From contig NZ_FQXJ01000009.1 in NCBI RefSeq assembly GCF_900129935.1, positions 138,298 to 202,297 on the forward strand: a DNA stretch of 64,000 nucleotides, read 5' to 3'. Positions within the stretch are counted from its first letter, which is position 1, and every line of letters starts with the position of its first letter. Both the position numbers and the translations under genes were made by a program. Positions 34,187-43,453 of this stretch are shown here, piece after piece. Origin of the DNA: Desulfosporosinus lacus DSM 15449 (GTDB lineage Bacteria > Bacillota > Desulfitobacteriia > Desulfitobacteriales > Desulfitobacteriaceae). The notes under the pieces were generated by a model. That model saw only the letters and a list, made by a program, of their open reading frames with translations, was not told where the DNA came from and did no database searches.

Positions 34187-34219
34187 AAGAACTCGCCGAA
34201 TTTATTTCAGCGAGTTCTT
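34187..34219 (-). terminator. terminator after the DUF1292 gene
   Basis: AAGAACTCGC pairs with GCGAGTTCTT, followed on the minus strand by TTTATTTTG, about 40 bases after the stop. Confidence 0.75.
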
Positions 34220-34257
34220 AGTATTCCCAAATATACACGGGATAAAATTAGTCCAAC

Positions 34258-34563
34258 TTATTCTTCGTCTTCGGATTCTACCAGGTTTTCCCAAGCATCA
34301 GCCACTTTTTCCCATTCTTCATCGTCTTCGATGTCAAGCAACATTTCGCCGCCTTCAGCATCTTTACCGAGTTTAAGGATAATAGCCTCATCCTCTTCTG
34401 ATTCGTCCTCAGAGATAGGCATCAAGACAAAGTATGTAGAACCTTCTAGTTCCAAAGTGTCTAGATGAAGAAACTCATGGTCTTTTCCCTCATCATCTGT
34501 GAGAATGACAGTATCAAACTCTTCCGCGTCATGCTCATCATGGTTATGTTCATGGTCAGTCAT
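34258..34563 (-). CDS. DUF1292 protein
   Basis: The 101-residue protein is very acidic and has the F-D-T-V-I-L-T-D-D-E-G-K-D-H-E-F start and the Y-F-V-L-M-P core of the DUF1292 (YrzB) family. I chose the ATG at 34563, with GAGG eight bases upstream, instead of a GTG at 34572 that lies within that site. The gene follows ruvX and ireB in the order seen across Firmicutes. Its function is not known. Confidence 0.9.
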   Translation of the reverse strand: MTDHEHNHDEHDAEEFDTVILTDDEGKDHEFLHLDTLELEGSTYFVLMPISEDESEEDEAIILKLGKDAEGGEMLLDIEDDEEWEKVADAWENLVESEDEE

Positions 34564-34631
34564 ATGATTCACCTCTTATCAAAGAATATTGTCATTGTAC
34601 TATTGTAGGTAATGATTGTCAAATATTGCAC

Positions 34632-35048
34632 TTAAGTATTTCTATTTTGCCGACTGTCCAGATAACCCTGAAGGATAAATACCGCCGCCATTTTGTCTAT
34701 AACGTGTTTTCTCTTCGAGCGCGACACATCCGCTTCTATCAGAGTCCTCTGGGCTGCAACAGTACTTAAACGTTCATCCCACAACTTAACTTCGAGCCCA
34801 AATTCCGCACGTAAAACCTCAGCGAACTCCTCGGTCAAAGTACATCGAGGCCCTAGGGTTCCATTCATATTCTTAGGATACCCAATGACTATCTCCATAA
34901 CCTCATACTCCCGTATAAGTTCACGCAACTCATCAAGCTCCTTCTTGGAGCGCCTAATCGTCTTAACTCCCTGGGCCGTCCAAAATAATGCATCACTCAT
35001 CGCCACACCAATCGTCTTCGACCCAAAATCCAATCCCATAATTCTCAA
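34632..35048 (-). CDS. ruvX: Holliday junction resolvase-like / rRNA-processing nuclease RuvX
   Basis: The 138-residue RNase H-fold protein has [13 protein letters not shown] with the catalytic Asp, I-G-Y-P-K-N and the L-W-D-E-R-L-S-T segment, followed by a D-K-M-A-A-V helix. It starts from a TTG at 35048, and GGAGG lies eight bases upstream. The YqgF/RuvX family takes part in processing the 16S rRNA 5' end; a resolvase role is also proposed. Confidence 0.92.
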   Translation of the reverse strand: MRIMGLDFGSKTIGVAMSDALFWTAQGVKTIRRSKKELDELRELIREYEVMEIVIGYPKNMNGTLGPRCTLTEEFAEVLRAEFGLEVKLWDERLSTVAAQRTLIEADVSRSKRKHVIDKMAAVFILQGYLDSRQNRNT

Positions 35049-35109
35049 CAGTATTCCCTCCAAGCTGACTCCTAGTTTTAATCAAAACTATTTTGTTCAT
35101 AAATATCGA

Positions 35110-35433
35110 TTAATGCTTTAAACCACTTAAATTCAATCCTATGACTCCAGCCACAATCAGAAGTATAGAAACTATTTTGAGGGCATTAACTGTTTCGTTA
35201 AAAAACACTATTCCTATTACAGAAATAACCACTATCCCTACCGCTGACCATATTGCATATGCCACGCTTACTTCAATTTCTTTTAAGGCCAATGACAATA
35301 ACCAAAAACATAAAAAATACGAGCCAAACATGCCAATGGCAGGAACAATTTTTGTCAACCCATTGGAAAGTTTCATTAAAGTAGTGCCACAAAGTTCAAA
35401 AATAATTGCTAAAATCAAATACAGCCAACTCAT
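35110..35433 (-). CDS. SMR-family multidrug efflux transporter
   Basis: The 107-residue protein has four membrane spans and the essential membrane Glu in A-I-I-F-E-L-C-G-T (residue 13), plus A-Y-A-I-W-S-A-V-G in span 3. It exchanges protons for cationic drugs or, in some subfamilies, guanidinium. The sequence between it and the aldo/keto reductase gene is too short for a guanidine riboswitch. It is not part of the conserved alaS neighbourhood elsewhere, so it was probably inserted here. Confidence 0.9.
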   Translation of the reverse strand: MSWLYLILAIIFELCGTTLMKLSNGLTKIVPAIGMFGSYFLCFWLLSLALKEIEVSVAYAIWSAVGIVVISVIGIVFFNETVNALKIVSILLIVAGVIGLNLSGLKH

Positions 35434-35490
35434 AATTTCTCCTTAATCTAACAACATCTGGCCCTGAATATACTTTTAATCAAGAAATAC

Positions 35491-36435
35491 TTAGACGATT
35501 TTTAAACAAAAATGGGGACAAACCCTTCCGCAATACCCACAAAGTACACAAGCCTTGGCATCAACTACCGATATATTTTCTTCAATACTTAAAGCGCCCT
35601 GAGGGCAAGCTTCCAAACAAAGCCCACACCCCTGGCACCAATCTGCAATATATAGTTTCCGTTGCCTATGCTTTACCTTTTTCTGCAACTCCTCCGGGAC
35701 TTCTTTATCTGCCAACAAGAGAAGATTATAATCCACTTCTTCTTGGCTGGACATTCCCAGAGCCATGCTCTGCACACCTGAAACACCACGGACAAAGGCT
35801 ACGGCCTTTTCAGGATCGCTTGCTAAATGCCCACCCCCAAAAACCTTCATAGCATAAATCCCTATACCCAGGTCAGCTGCAAAAGAAATAGCATCCAGCA
35901 TCTCGCCTAAAGTGCCATCAATAATCCCCAGACCTTGGTAGTTTAAGATGGGATGAATCACATCAAGCCCGGGCAACAGGGCACCTGCCCTGACTCCGGC
36001 AACAGCATGGGTTGAAATGCCGATCCAGCGAACTATACCCTTTTCCTTTGCCCGCAGGAGTTCTTCCCACGCACCCAGATGTCCTTTCAAGGTTAAAGCA
36101 CTTTCTTGCTCATGAAGCAAGAAAAAATCAAGGGTATCCCGCTTAAGAGCAGTACGCGCCTTCTCTATGCTTAGACGCATTTCTTCAGCAGTGACAGAGT
36201 AGGATTTACTGACGATTCGAGCGTCCTGATGTCCTTTTATGGCTTCAGCAATTTGTCCATAGTTGTCATATATTTCTGCAGTATCAATCCAATTAACCCC
36301 TTGCTCAAGCGCATAGCGCAGAACAGAGATTCCTTCCGCTTCTGTTACACGGCCTTGCAACGGAGATATTGCCAGACTTCCAAAGCAAACCTCTGAAACG
36401 TCTGCTCCCCACAAGCCAAGCTTAACTTGACGCAT
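35491..36435 (-). CDS. aldo/keto reductase with two C-terminal 4Fe-4S clusters
   Basis: The 314-residue protein has an aldo/keto reductase barrel (D-T-A-E-I-Y with the catalytic Tyr, V-S-K-S and L-L-H-E). A bacterial ferredoxin domain at about 265-314 follows, with C-Q-G-C-G-L-C-L-E-A-C-P and C-V-L-C-G-Y-C-G-R-V-C-P. Such fusions are common in anaerobes and link NAD(P)H or ferredoxin electrons to carbonyl reduction. The substrate is unknown. It interrupts the ireB-ruvX order along with the SMR gene. Confidence 0.9.
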   Translation of the reverse strand: MRQVKLGLWGADVSEVCFGSLAISPLQGRVTEAEGISVLRYALEQGVNWIDTAEIYDNYGQIAEAIKGHQDARIVSKSYSVTAEEMRLSIEKARTALKRDTLDFFLLHEQESALTLKGHLGAWEELLRAKEKGIVRWIGISTHAVAGVRAGALLPGLDVIHPILNYQGLGIIDGTLGEMLDAISFAADLGIGIYAMKVFGGGHLASDPEKAVAFVRGVSGVQSMALGMSSQEEVDYNLLLLADKEVPEELQKKVKHRQRKLYIADWCQGCGLCLEACPQGALSIEENISVVDAKACVLCGYCGRVCPHFCLKIV

Positions 36436-36484
36436 TTTAAAACTCCTTTAGTGCCTGCACTCATTCGCACTGTACGCTCTAAAG

Positions 36485-36517
36485 TTGAAACCCTCACCGC
36501 ATTTAGTGAGGGTTCAA
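36485..36517 (-). terminator. terminator after ireB
   Basis: TTGAACCCTCAC pairs with GTGAGGGTTTCAA on the minus strand between the ireB stop and the aldo/keto reductase gene, so the reductase probably has its own promoter. Confidence 0.7.
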
Positions 36518-36528
36518 AGTACATTTCA

Positions 36529-36783
36529 CTATTTTTCTTGCAAATAGGTTCTAACCAGTTCTTCGATCAGCTCAAAGCGTTCAAGTTTACGAATCATTGA
36601 TCTCGCCTGATTGTGGCTGGTAATATATACAGGGTCGCCAGACATGAGATAACCCACCATTTGGTTGATCGGGTCATACCCTTTCTCCTGTAACGCGGCA
36701 TACACCTTCTGCAATATATCGTGGGCTGAAATCGCTTCATCTCCCACAGCCTTAAACATCATGGTTTCTTCCATTCGATCCAT
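36529..36783 (-). CDS. ireB: IreB-family regulatory phosphoprotein (UPF0297)
   Basis: The 84-residue protein begins [10 protein letters not shown] and carries the family blocks [16 protein letters not shown] and [10 protein letters not shown]. In enterococci the orthologue is phosphorylated by the IreK kinase and affects cephalosporin tolerance. The ATG at 36783, with AGGTGG eight bases upstream, gives the usual family length. It follows alaS closely. Confidence 0.92.
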   Translation of the reverse strand: MDRMEETMMFKAVGDEAISAHDILQKVYAALQEKGYDPINQMVGYLMSGDPVYITSHNQARSMIRKLERFELIEELVRTYLQEK

Positions 36784-36863
36784 TTCCCTGTCCACCTTTC
36801 GCCTTTTCGTATACGGCTTTTTCAACTTAAATTAGATATTCTTACTCTCAGTATGATTCTCCT

Positions 36864-39491
36864 CTATTTTTTAAGAAATCCTCTGAGAAGATTGGGAACT
36901 CGATCTATAGCTTCACCCAATTTACTGGGATCTTTACCGCCGGCCTGTGCCATGTCTGGCTTACCGCCACCGCTGCCGCCGGTAATTTTGGCTACTTCCT
37001 TAATAATCTGTCCTGCATGAAGCCCACTTAAACCTTTTGGGTTAACAGTTGTAACAAAGTTAACCTTTCCTTCGCTTACAGCACCTAAGACGATAACTCC
37101 GGATTTCATCTTGTCTCGAATTAAATCTGCCATTTGACGAAGACTTTCCATATCCGGGGCCTGCACTTGGGCAGCTATGACCTGAATTCCATCGACCTCC
37201 TCAACCCTACTCAATAACCCTCCAACTTCATTCTTGGCAAGCTTTGCTTGGAGTTGTCCGATTTCACGTTCAAGGTCTTTTACCTGGGTCACCAGACCAT
37301 TTACACGCTTCCCGACTTCTAAAGGTTGTGCTTTAAGGTTCTGGGCTACTTCCATTACCTGCTCATCAAGGGAACGGAAGTATGCCAGGGCTTCCAGACC
37401 GGCAACTGCCTCAATCCGACGCAAGCCGGCCCCTATTCCGCCTTCGCTAAGGATTTTCACAAGTCCGATTTCTCCAGTGCTCTTAACATGGGTCCCACCG
37501 CACAATTCCTGACTGAACATCCCCATCCTTACAACCCTGACAGTTTCTCCATATTTCTCTCCAAAAAGTGCCGTAGCTCCGCTTTGTTTAGCTTCCTTTA
37601 AAGACATTTCTGTCGCCTTTACCGGCATATTCTTTAACACAGCTTCATTAATCAGCCCCTCGACTGCCCTTAACCCATCCGGTGTCATTGGAGAAAAATG
37701 CGTGAAATCAAAGCGCAGGCGTTCTGGAGTCACTAATGACCCTGCTTGTTGAACATGGTCCCCCAAAACCGAGCGCAAAGCAGTCTGAAGAAGGTGGGTC
37801 GCGCTGTGATGACGAGTCGTAGCCAGACGGTCAAAATTATCAATTTCCACTTCTACGGATTCCCCGACATGTAATACCCCTGTTTTAACCTCAGCCCGAT
37901 GATAAAGGGTTCCTGTCACACCTTTTTTCACTTCAAGCACCCGGGCCTCGGCACGGGATGTTCGGATCACCCCTACATCAGACACCTGCCCTCCGCTTTC
38001 TGCATAGAAAGGAGTCTCTGACAGGAAGATCATAACCTCTTCCCCCTCACCGGCGTCCTGCATCTCTTTGCCATTGACAAACAGGCCTTCAATTCGAGTG
38101 GTTATAGAAACTTTGTCATAGCCGACAAAGGGTGTAGTTCCTAAGGATTTAGCCCTTGCCATAAGTTCCGGGCTTTCGACCACAGCACGCATTTGCTGAG
38201 ATTGTTCTTTCGCTCGGAGACGATGTTCCTCAGAAGCGGTCTGGAAGGTCAGCATATCTACGGACAGCCCTTGTTCTTCCAGCATTTCTTCGGTTAACTC
38301 TACAGGGAAACCGTAGGTTTCATACAAATAAAAGGCATCCGCTCCGGTTAACACGGTCTCCCCTTGTTTGATAAGCTCCTTGACCTTTTCTTGCAATAAC
38401 TGAGTGCCCTGTTCTAACGTTGCTTGAAAGTTCTTCTCTTCTAAATTTAAGTGACTGAGAATGAAATTCTCGTTTTCTTTGAGCTCCGGATAGGCGTGGG
38501 CATAGTCCCTTTGTATAATTTGAAAGGCGGATTCCAAGAAGGGTTTGTCAATCCCTAAGAGTTTAGCAAACCGAACAGCACGGCGCAAGATACGACGAAG
38601 AACGTATCCTCTGCCTTCATTATTGGGCCGAATTCCATCGGACAACATAAATGAAACCGCTCGAACGTGGTCTGAAACCACTTTTAAAGCTAAGTCATTT
38701 TTAGCATTATCCTTATATTTGATTCCGGCTAAGGTTGCAACATGATCAATAATAGGACGGAATAGATCCGTGTCAAAATTGGTTTCCACACCCTGCATCA
38801 CAGAGGCGATCCGCTCCAGGCCCATCCCCGTATCAATATTTTGCTTTGGAAGCGGGGTCAATACCCCTGCTTCATCACGGTTATATTGCATAAAGACCAA
38901 ATTCCATATTTCCAAGAACCGATCACAATCACACCCTATGGCACAACCTGGTTTACCACACCCTCTGGCTGCACCCAGGTCGACATAAATCTCAGAACAA
39001 GGCCCGCAAGGACCTGTCGGACCAGCCGCCCAAAAGTTCTCCGGATCACCTACGATTCGCTCGGACTTAACCCCTGCTTTTTCCCATATCTGTTTGGCAT
39101 CCTGATCTTCGGGATATATGGTTACCCACAGTTTTTCAACCGGGATTTTCAAGACATTGGTGATATACTCCCAAGCCCAGGGAATTGCTTCCGTTTTAAA
39201 GTAATCTCCAAAGGAAAAGTTTCCCAACATTTCAAAATATGTATGATGACGGGCAGTTTTTCCTACTTCCTCGAGATCCGGAGTTCGAACACACTTTTGA
39301 GCAGTGGTAGCCCGTGGAAAGGGAGGTTCAACCTGACGTTGGAAATATGGTTTAAAAGGAACCATGCCCGCCACTGTTAACAACAATGTCGGATCATCTT
39401 TGGGAATAAGCGAAGCACTAGGCAGAATTTTGTGCCCTTTAGCCTCAAAATACTTAAGAAACATGTCCCTTAATTCATTGCCTGAATACAA
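36864..39491 (-). CDS. alaS: alanyl-tRNA synthetase
   Basis: The 875-residue enzyme charges tRNA-Ala. It has the catalytic class II core starting S-G-N-E-L-R-D-M-F-L, the editing domain with H-H-S-A-T-H and C-G-G-T-H, and the C-terminal DHHA1 domain with the Gly-rich G-G-S-G-G-G-K-P-D-M-A-Q-A-G-G. I start it at the TTG at 39491, eight bases after GGGG; the upstream TTG at 39518 lacks a ribosome site. No complete T-box is visible upstream. Confidence 0.96.
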   Translation of the reverse strand: MYSGNELRDMFLKYFEAKGHKILPSASLIPKDDPTLLLTVAGMVPFKPYFQRQVEPPFPRATTAQKCVRTPDLEEVGKTARHHTYFEMLGNFSFGDYFKTEAIPWAWEYITNVLKIPVEKLWVTIYPEDQDAKQIWEKAGVKSERIVGDPENFWAAGPTGPCGPCSEIYVDLGAARGCGKPGCAIGCDCDRFLEIWNLVFMQYNRDEAGVLTPLPKQNIDTGMGLERIASVMQGVETNFDTDLFRPIIDHVATLAGIKYKDNAKNDLALKVVSDHVRAVSFMLSDGIRPNNEGRGYVLRRILRRAVRFAKLLGIDKPFLESAFQIIQRDYAHAYPELKENENFILSHLNLEEKNFQATLEQGTQLLQEKVKELIKQGETVLTGADAFYLYETYGFPVELTEEMLEEQGLSVDMLTFQTASEEHRLRAKEQSQQMRAVVESPELMARAKSLGTTPFVGYDKVSITTRIEGLFVNGKEMQDAGEGEEVMIFLSETPFYAESGGQVSDVGVIRTSRAEARVLEVKKGVTGTLYHRAEVKTGVLHVGESVEVEIDNFDRLATTRHHSATHLLQTALRSVLGDHVQQAGSLVTPERLRFDFTHFSPMTPDGLRAVEGLINEAVLKNMPVKATEMSLKEAKQSGATALFGEKYGETVRVVRMGMFSQELCGGTHVKSTGEIGLVKILSEGGIGAGLRRIEAVAGLEALAYFRSLDEQVMEVAQNLKAQPLEVGKRVNGLVTQVKDLEREIGQLQAKLAKNEVGGLLSRVEEVDGIQVIAAQVQAPDMESLRQMADLIRDKMKSGVIVLGAVSEGKVNFVTTVNPKGLSGLHAGQIIKEVAKITGGSGGGKPDMAQAGGKDPSKLGEAIDRVPNLLRGFLKK

Positions 39492-39551
39492 TATGAACAC
39501 CCCTTTAAATTCAATCAAGAAATAACAGTCAAATTATCCCTTCCGACTGGT

Positions 39552-39593
39552 ATAAAAAAATAATCTCTCCCTTTGTCAATCAGGGACGAGATT
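39552..39593 (-). terminator. hairpin between the AI-2E-family gene and alaS
   Basis: AATCTCGTCCCT pairs with AGGGAGAGATT on the minus strand, followed by ATTTTTTTA. It lies between the stop of the permease gene and alaS. A GGTGATCCCG just upstream resembles a degraded T-box, but no stem I fits in the short leader. Confidence 0.65.
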
Positions 39594-39716
39594 TTTTCGG
39601 GATCACCCTGTATCTTACCGGGCTTGAGCGGTACTTTCTGACTTAATTATGATAGTAATATAAAATTTCCATTGTTTATAAAGTATATACAGGGAATGTC
39701 TTATTTGTCAACTAGA

Positions 39717-40748
39717 TTAGACTTTCGTAGACACCAGCCTGAAATAAATATGTTTAAACAGTACTCGAATGACCGCAGCTAAAGGGACGGCCAAGAACAT
39801 ACCCCAAAACCCTGCAATTTCTCCACAAGCTAAGAGGGCAAAAACAACCCAAAGAGGATGAAGTCCGACACTCTCGCCCATAAGCTTAGGAGATATTATA
39901 TTCCCTTCAAGCTGTTGCACAAAGAAAATAACCAAGGTAACCTTTAAGGCCATCACCGGAGAATGCGTTAAAGCTAATAGTATCGCTGGAACTGCCCCAA
40001 TTGCAGGCCCGAAATAGGGAATAAGGTCAAAAATTCCGCAAATAAGGCCAATCAACAGAGCATAATCCATGCCAACAAGTTTTACCCCTATACCGATCAT
40101 TATCCCTACGATCACTGCTACGAATAAATCTCCTCGCACAAATTGCCTTACGACATGATTAATGTCTTGCCACAACCGTCGCCATTCCATCCTCCAGCGT
40201 TGAGGGATAATCCGAAAAAATCCTTCCCCTAAGCCTTTCCAGTCTGCCAGAATGTAAATGGCAATAACCGGCGACAACATGTAAAGAGTCACTGAAGACA
40301 GTGCCTTTGGCAAGTTATCTAGAAATTGGTTAAGCCGATCAGCAATCATTGTTTCCCCTTGAATTAAATGTTCATCTAAGACAATCGCAACTCGATTAGG
40401 TAACCCTGTTGCCTTAAACTGATTCCGAAACTCTTCGATCATATCCGTAATCGACTGAATCGTCTGAGGCAAAATAACCAACAATTTACTTAGTTCATTA
40501 TAGATTATTGGGATAATAAGAAAAATTGCAGTAGCACAAAAGGCAATAATTAAGAAGAAAACAATCGCAATAGCTCTATTTCTGCTAATTTTATACCGTT
40601 CCAGCACAACAACCAGAGGGTTTAACAAGTACGCCAGCACAAAAGCAAGGAAAAACGGACCTAATATTGCCCTCACCCTGAAAAGAATTAGTATACCCAA
40701 CAGCAAACACGTTCCCGTAAAAATCCATTTCCAATTTTTAAATTTCAT
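39717..40748 (-). CDS. AI-2E-family transporter
   Basis: The protein of about 343 residues has eight predicted membrane spans and the family's layout: an N-terminal hairpin of spans, a long amphipathic region (about 80-165), then F-D-L-I-P-Y-F-G-P-A-I-G-A-V-P. Family members include autoinducer-2 exporters and Na+/H+ antiporters; the substrate cannot be deduced. The start is uncertain. I take the ATG at 40748, although an upstream GTG at 40823 would give a longer form. Confidence 0.88.
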   Translation of the reverse strand: MKFKNWKWIFTGTCLLLGILILFRVRAILGPFFLAFVLAYLLNPLVVVLERYKISRNRAIAIVFFLIIAFCATAIFLIIPIIYNELSKLLVILPQTIQSITDMIEEFRNQFKATGLPNRVAIVLDEHLIQGETMIADRLNQFLDNLPKALSSVTLYMLSPVIAIYILADWKGLGEGFFRIIPQRWRMEWRRLWQDINHVVRQFVRGDLFVAVIVGIMIGIGVKLVGMDYALLIGLICGIFDLIPYFGPAIGAVPAILLALTHSPVMALKVTLVIFFVQQLEGNIISPKLMGESVGLHPLWVVFALLACGEIAGFWGMFLAVPLAAVIRVLFKHIYFRLVSTKV

Positions 40749-40851
40749 AAACCGTGAGAGTACACTTCCTTTCGAGGATCTCGGACAGAATGAACTTATG
40801 TATTTCCCTGAACAACGAAGCACGCTCTTAAAAAGGGTCTAAAGACAAACT

Positions 40852-40877
40852 AAAAAGCGCGCGATGCGCGCTTTTTT
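40852..40877. terminator. strong bidirectional terminator
   Basis: AAAAAGCGCGC-GAT-GCGCGCTTTTTT has a perfect GC-rich stem with A- and T-runs on both sides. It ends the PRC-barrel/zinc-ribbon transcript on the minus strand. Confidence 0.85.
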
Positions 40878-41049
40878 AATCCAGCATTAGTGAAATACTT
40901 TCATATTCTTGATAAACAGGTGCCTACCCTTTTTGAAGGATTCATACTGCGTCGCATCAACACTTTTCTATTCTTCGTGGAATAATGAATACAGATTTAT
41001 AATGAATACCACATTTATTTTGAACCTAATATTCATCGTTCCTTTTTCA

Positions 41050-41253
41050 CTAAATCGGAATTACTTCATCTGCACAAGAAACACTGGGATTGAGGCTTGG
41101 ATCATCCCAAGCCACCAAAGAGCCGTCTTCGGCCAAATCGTAAATTACTACTTTATCAGTTTGAGTCGCAAATTCTACACAACAATCCCAACAGTAAAAC
41201 TGCTCGACTCCAACTTTACCAATGGCTCTTCCACCGCAAACCGGACAATTCAT
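41050..41253 (-). CDS. small zinc-ribbon-like protein
   Basis: The 67-residue protein has C-P-V-C followed by C-W-D-C, a spacing suited to one zinc ribbon. An acidic C-terminal half follows. Its ATG overlaps the stop of the PRC-barrel gene by four bases, so the two are translated together. I do not recognise a named family; a structural or regulatory role beside the PRC-barrel protein is likely. Confidence 0.7.
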   Translation of the reverse strand: MNCPVCGGRAIGKVGVEQFYCWDCCVEFATQTDKVVIYDLAEDGSLVAWDDPSLNPSVSCADEVIPI

Positions 41254-41744
41254 GATCGCATTCCCCCTTCATTTCCTTGATCCAAGGGGGATACTTGGTT
41301 ATCAACGATTAAGATATCTTTCCCATCAATCATGACATGCGGCTTTAGAATCGTCCCCCGACCGTGAAGAAGGTCAGCGAAGAGCCCGTCAGATACCTCA
41401 AACCCTACCATTTTTTCTATGGTGTCATCGAGGAAAACATCTTCAATCGTGCCTCTAGCGTCTCCACCTTGAGTATAGACTACATTACCTACTTTGTCAG
41501 ACCATCTTGTCCCCTTAAGTTCTTCTACTGTCTTTTCATTAACAGTCAGGGCATCTTTACCAACCGTTGCAATGGCCTTCCGAGGAATACCTTTAGCTGA
41601 GTGGAAGAAATGTCCGCCTTCAAGAAGAACTCCGACAACCTCATCTTTTTCATTGTCAAGCACCAGATCATGTACCCAACCAATTGAATTTCCACTTTTT
41701 AAATCCAAGACCGGCAATCCTACAATCTCACGTGAGCGTCTCAT
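41250..41744 (-). CDS. PRC-barrel domain protein
   Basis: The protein of about 164 residues has two PRC-barrel repeats (about residues 5-70 and 82-150), each with the V-G-x-V-x-D-x-x-L-D pattern. PRC barrels occur in 16S rRNA processing (RimM), photosynthetic reaction centres and sporulation proteins of the YlmC/YmxH kind. The ATG at 41744 has GGAGG eleven bases upstream. It is paired with a zinc-ribbon gene. Confidence 0.82.
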   Translation of the reverse strand: MRRSREIVGLPVLDLKSGNSIGWVHDLVLDNEKDEVVGVLLEGGHFFHSAKGIPRKAIATVGKDALTVNEKTVEELKGTRWSDKVGNVVYTQGGDARGTIEDVFLDDTIEKMVGFEVSDGLFADLLHGRGTILKPHVMIDGKDILIVDNQVSPLDQGNEGGMRS

Positions 41745-41820
41745 TTGTTCTTCCACCTCCGCTAAAAAAATTTCTATCTATACTCTGCCCGCCCAAACCA
41801 AACTTTATGCATGCGAAGAC

Positions 41821-41925
41821 CAGGGATGGTCGAGTGTCCCTGTAGCCATGGAAGGCGGAAAGGGACCGCCGGCCATGGATGGCCAAGTGTCCCTGTAGCC
41901 ATGGACGGCGAGAAGGGACCGCCGA
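41821..41925. repeat. 53-base tandem repeat with palindromic cores
   Basis: Two copies of a 38-base block (GTGTCCCTGTAGCCATGGA... to GGGACCGCCG) lie 53 bases apart at 41834-41871 and 41887-41924, with a partial third upstream. The spacer holds the palindrome GGCCATGGATGGCC, and GTCCCT/AGGGAC can close each copy into a hairpin. The palindrome recurs at 51193-51206. It looks like a dispersed extragenic palindrome family. Confidence 0.7.
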
Positions 41926-41929
41926 AAAC

Positions 41930-43051
41930 TTACTTCGACCCGCGATCTCGGCCGCGAGGATCAGAAATAATCTTCCCCCCGCCAACCACTAAATTTCCTT
42001 GGTAAAAGACGACTGCCTGTCCTGGAGTCACTGCCCGCTGTGGTTCATCAAAGCGTACCATCACACCATAACCAGACCCTATTTCGCCAGGGAAAATTGT
42101 CGCTGGAGCTCCAGTGGAATTGTAACGAATTTTGGCCTTAACTTTTAATGGTTCAGTTAAATCGGGTATCGATATCCAGTTGAGATCGATTGCCCAAAGC
42201 GTATCCGTATACACATCCCGATCTTCGCCCAAAACAACTTCATTGCGCTCAGGATTCAGCCCTACCACAAACATTGGTTTACCGAAGGTGACTCCCAGGC
42301 CTTTCCGCTGCCCAATCGTGAAGTTAATAATCCCCTCATGCCGGCCCAATTTCTTTCCGGCAAGATCTACAAAATCACCCTGCTTAATCGGGACCTCTAA
42401 TCGCTGCCTTACAAAGGTCGCGTAATCATCATCTGGCACAAAACAAATCTCTTGGCTTTCGGGCTTATCTCCAACCCCTAGGCCCCGCTCTCTAGCCATT
42501 TCCCGCACATGCTCTTTTTGATATTCTGCCAAAGGAAAAAGCGTATGTTCCAGCTGTTCCTGAGTTAGCATGTACAGTGCATATGTCTGATCTTTGCGCG
42601 CATCTGCACTATTACTTAAAAGAAATCGTTCACTGTTCGGATCTCGTAACACTTGTGCATAATGGCCGGTTGCTATAAACTCCGCTCCTAATCCACGGGC
42701 CTTGCGGAGCATCTCCCCGAATTTTACATGTTTGTTACATGCCAAACATGGGTTGGGAGTTTCACCATACAGATAAGACTGGGTGAAATAATCTACCACA
42801 GTCTCCTTAAAATACGAACGAAAGTTCATGACGTAATGGGGAATTCCCAAGATAAAGGCAACTCTCCTGGCATCATCAATAGCCGAGTTCGAGCAACAAC
42901 CTCCCTCGACTTCCGGACCCGTTGCTTCCCATATCTGCATAGTGACCCCAATCACGTCATATCCTTCTTCTTTGAGCAAAGCGGCGGCCATGGAGCTATC
43001 CACGCCGCCGCTCATACCCACAACTACTTTAGGTTTTGTAGTTTGAGTCAT
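41930..43051 (-). CDS. mnmA: tRNA 2-thiouridine(34) synthase
   Basis: The 373-residue enzyme thiolates U34 of tRNA-Lys, Glu and Gln using ATP and sulfur from a cysteine desulfurase. It has the P-loop S-G-G-V-D-S-S-M, the catalytic Cys in N-P-C-L-A-C-N (C102) and the second Cys in Q-E-I-C-F-V-P-D. It lies seven bases behind nifU and nifS, which can feed it sulfur. The last residues (R-G-R-D-R-G-S-K) run up to a tandem repeat. Confidence 0.95.
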   Translation of the reverse strand: MTQTTKPKVVVGMSGGVDSSMAAALLKEEGYDVIGVTMQIWEATGPEVEGGCCSNSAIDDARRVAFILGIPHYVMNFRSYFKETVVDYFTQSYLYGETPNPCLACNKHVKFGEMLRKARGLGAEFIATGHYAQVLRDPNSERFLLSNSADARKDQTYALYMLTQEQLEHTLFPLAEYQKEHVREMARERGLGVGDKPESQEICFVPDDDYATFVRQRLEVPIKQGDFVDLAGKKLGRHEGIINFTIGQRKGLGVTFGKPMFVVGLNPERNEVVLGEDRDVYTDTLWAIDLNWISIPDLTEPLKVKAKIRYNSTGAPATIFPGEIGSGYGVMVRFDEPQRAVTPGQAVVFYQGNLVVGGGKIISDPRGRDRGSK

Positions 43052-43058
43052 TCTTCAT

Positions 43059-43436
43059 CTATTCCTTTTTTTGCTGTTTATCGCGATAGTCCCCAATGGC
43101 CTTATGAAGTGCATCTGCGGCCAGATTAGAACAATGCATTTTAGTTTCAGGAAGGCCTCCTAAGGCCTCAGCTACTGCCGCATTGGAGATTACCATAGCT
43201 TCGTCAATCGTTTTTCCCTTGACCATTTCCGTAACCATACTGCTGGTTGCGACTGCAGCTCCGCAGCCAAAGGTTTTAAATTTTACGTCTTTGATAATGT
43301 CTCCTTCGATATCTAAATATATACGCATAATGTCGCCGCACTTAGCGTTTCCTACTTCACCGACACCATCTGGATTTTCCATTTCACCAACGTTGCGTGG
43401 ATTTGTAAAATGATCCATTACTTTTTCTGTATACAT
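43059..43436 (-). CDS. nifU: iron-sulfur cluster scaffold protein NifU/IscU-like
   Basis: The 125-residue protein has only the IscU-type N-terminal domain, with the three ligand Cys residues at 33 (A-K-C-G-D), 58 (F-G-C-G-A) and 102 (M-H-C-S-N). It builds clusters from sulfur supplied by the cysteine desulfurase encoded just upstream. It belongs to the iscR-nifS-nifU-mnmA operon. Confidence 0.94.
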   Translation of the reverse strand: MYTEKVMDHFTNPRNVGEMENPDGVGEVGNAKCGDIMRIYLDIEGDIIKDVKFKTFGCGAAVATSSMVTEMVKGKTIDEAMVISNAAVAEALGGLPETKMHCSNLAADALHKAIGDYRDKQQKKE

Positions 43437-43453
43437 TTCTTCCTCACTCCTTA

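Noticed and set aside
39552-39640. Possible T-box upstream of alaS
   Set aside because: Only a T-box-like GGTGATCCCG and a terminator are present; the space to the upstream gene is too short for stem I, so the hairpin is more simply a terminator of the permease gene.
41728-42005. ORFs across the tandem repeat on both strands
   Set aside because: They are translations of the palindromic repeat without ribosome sites.
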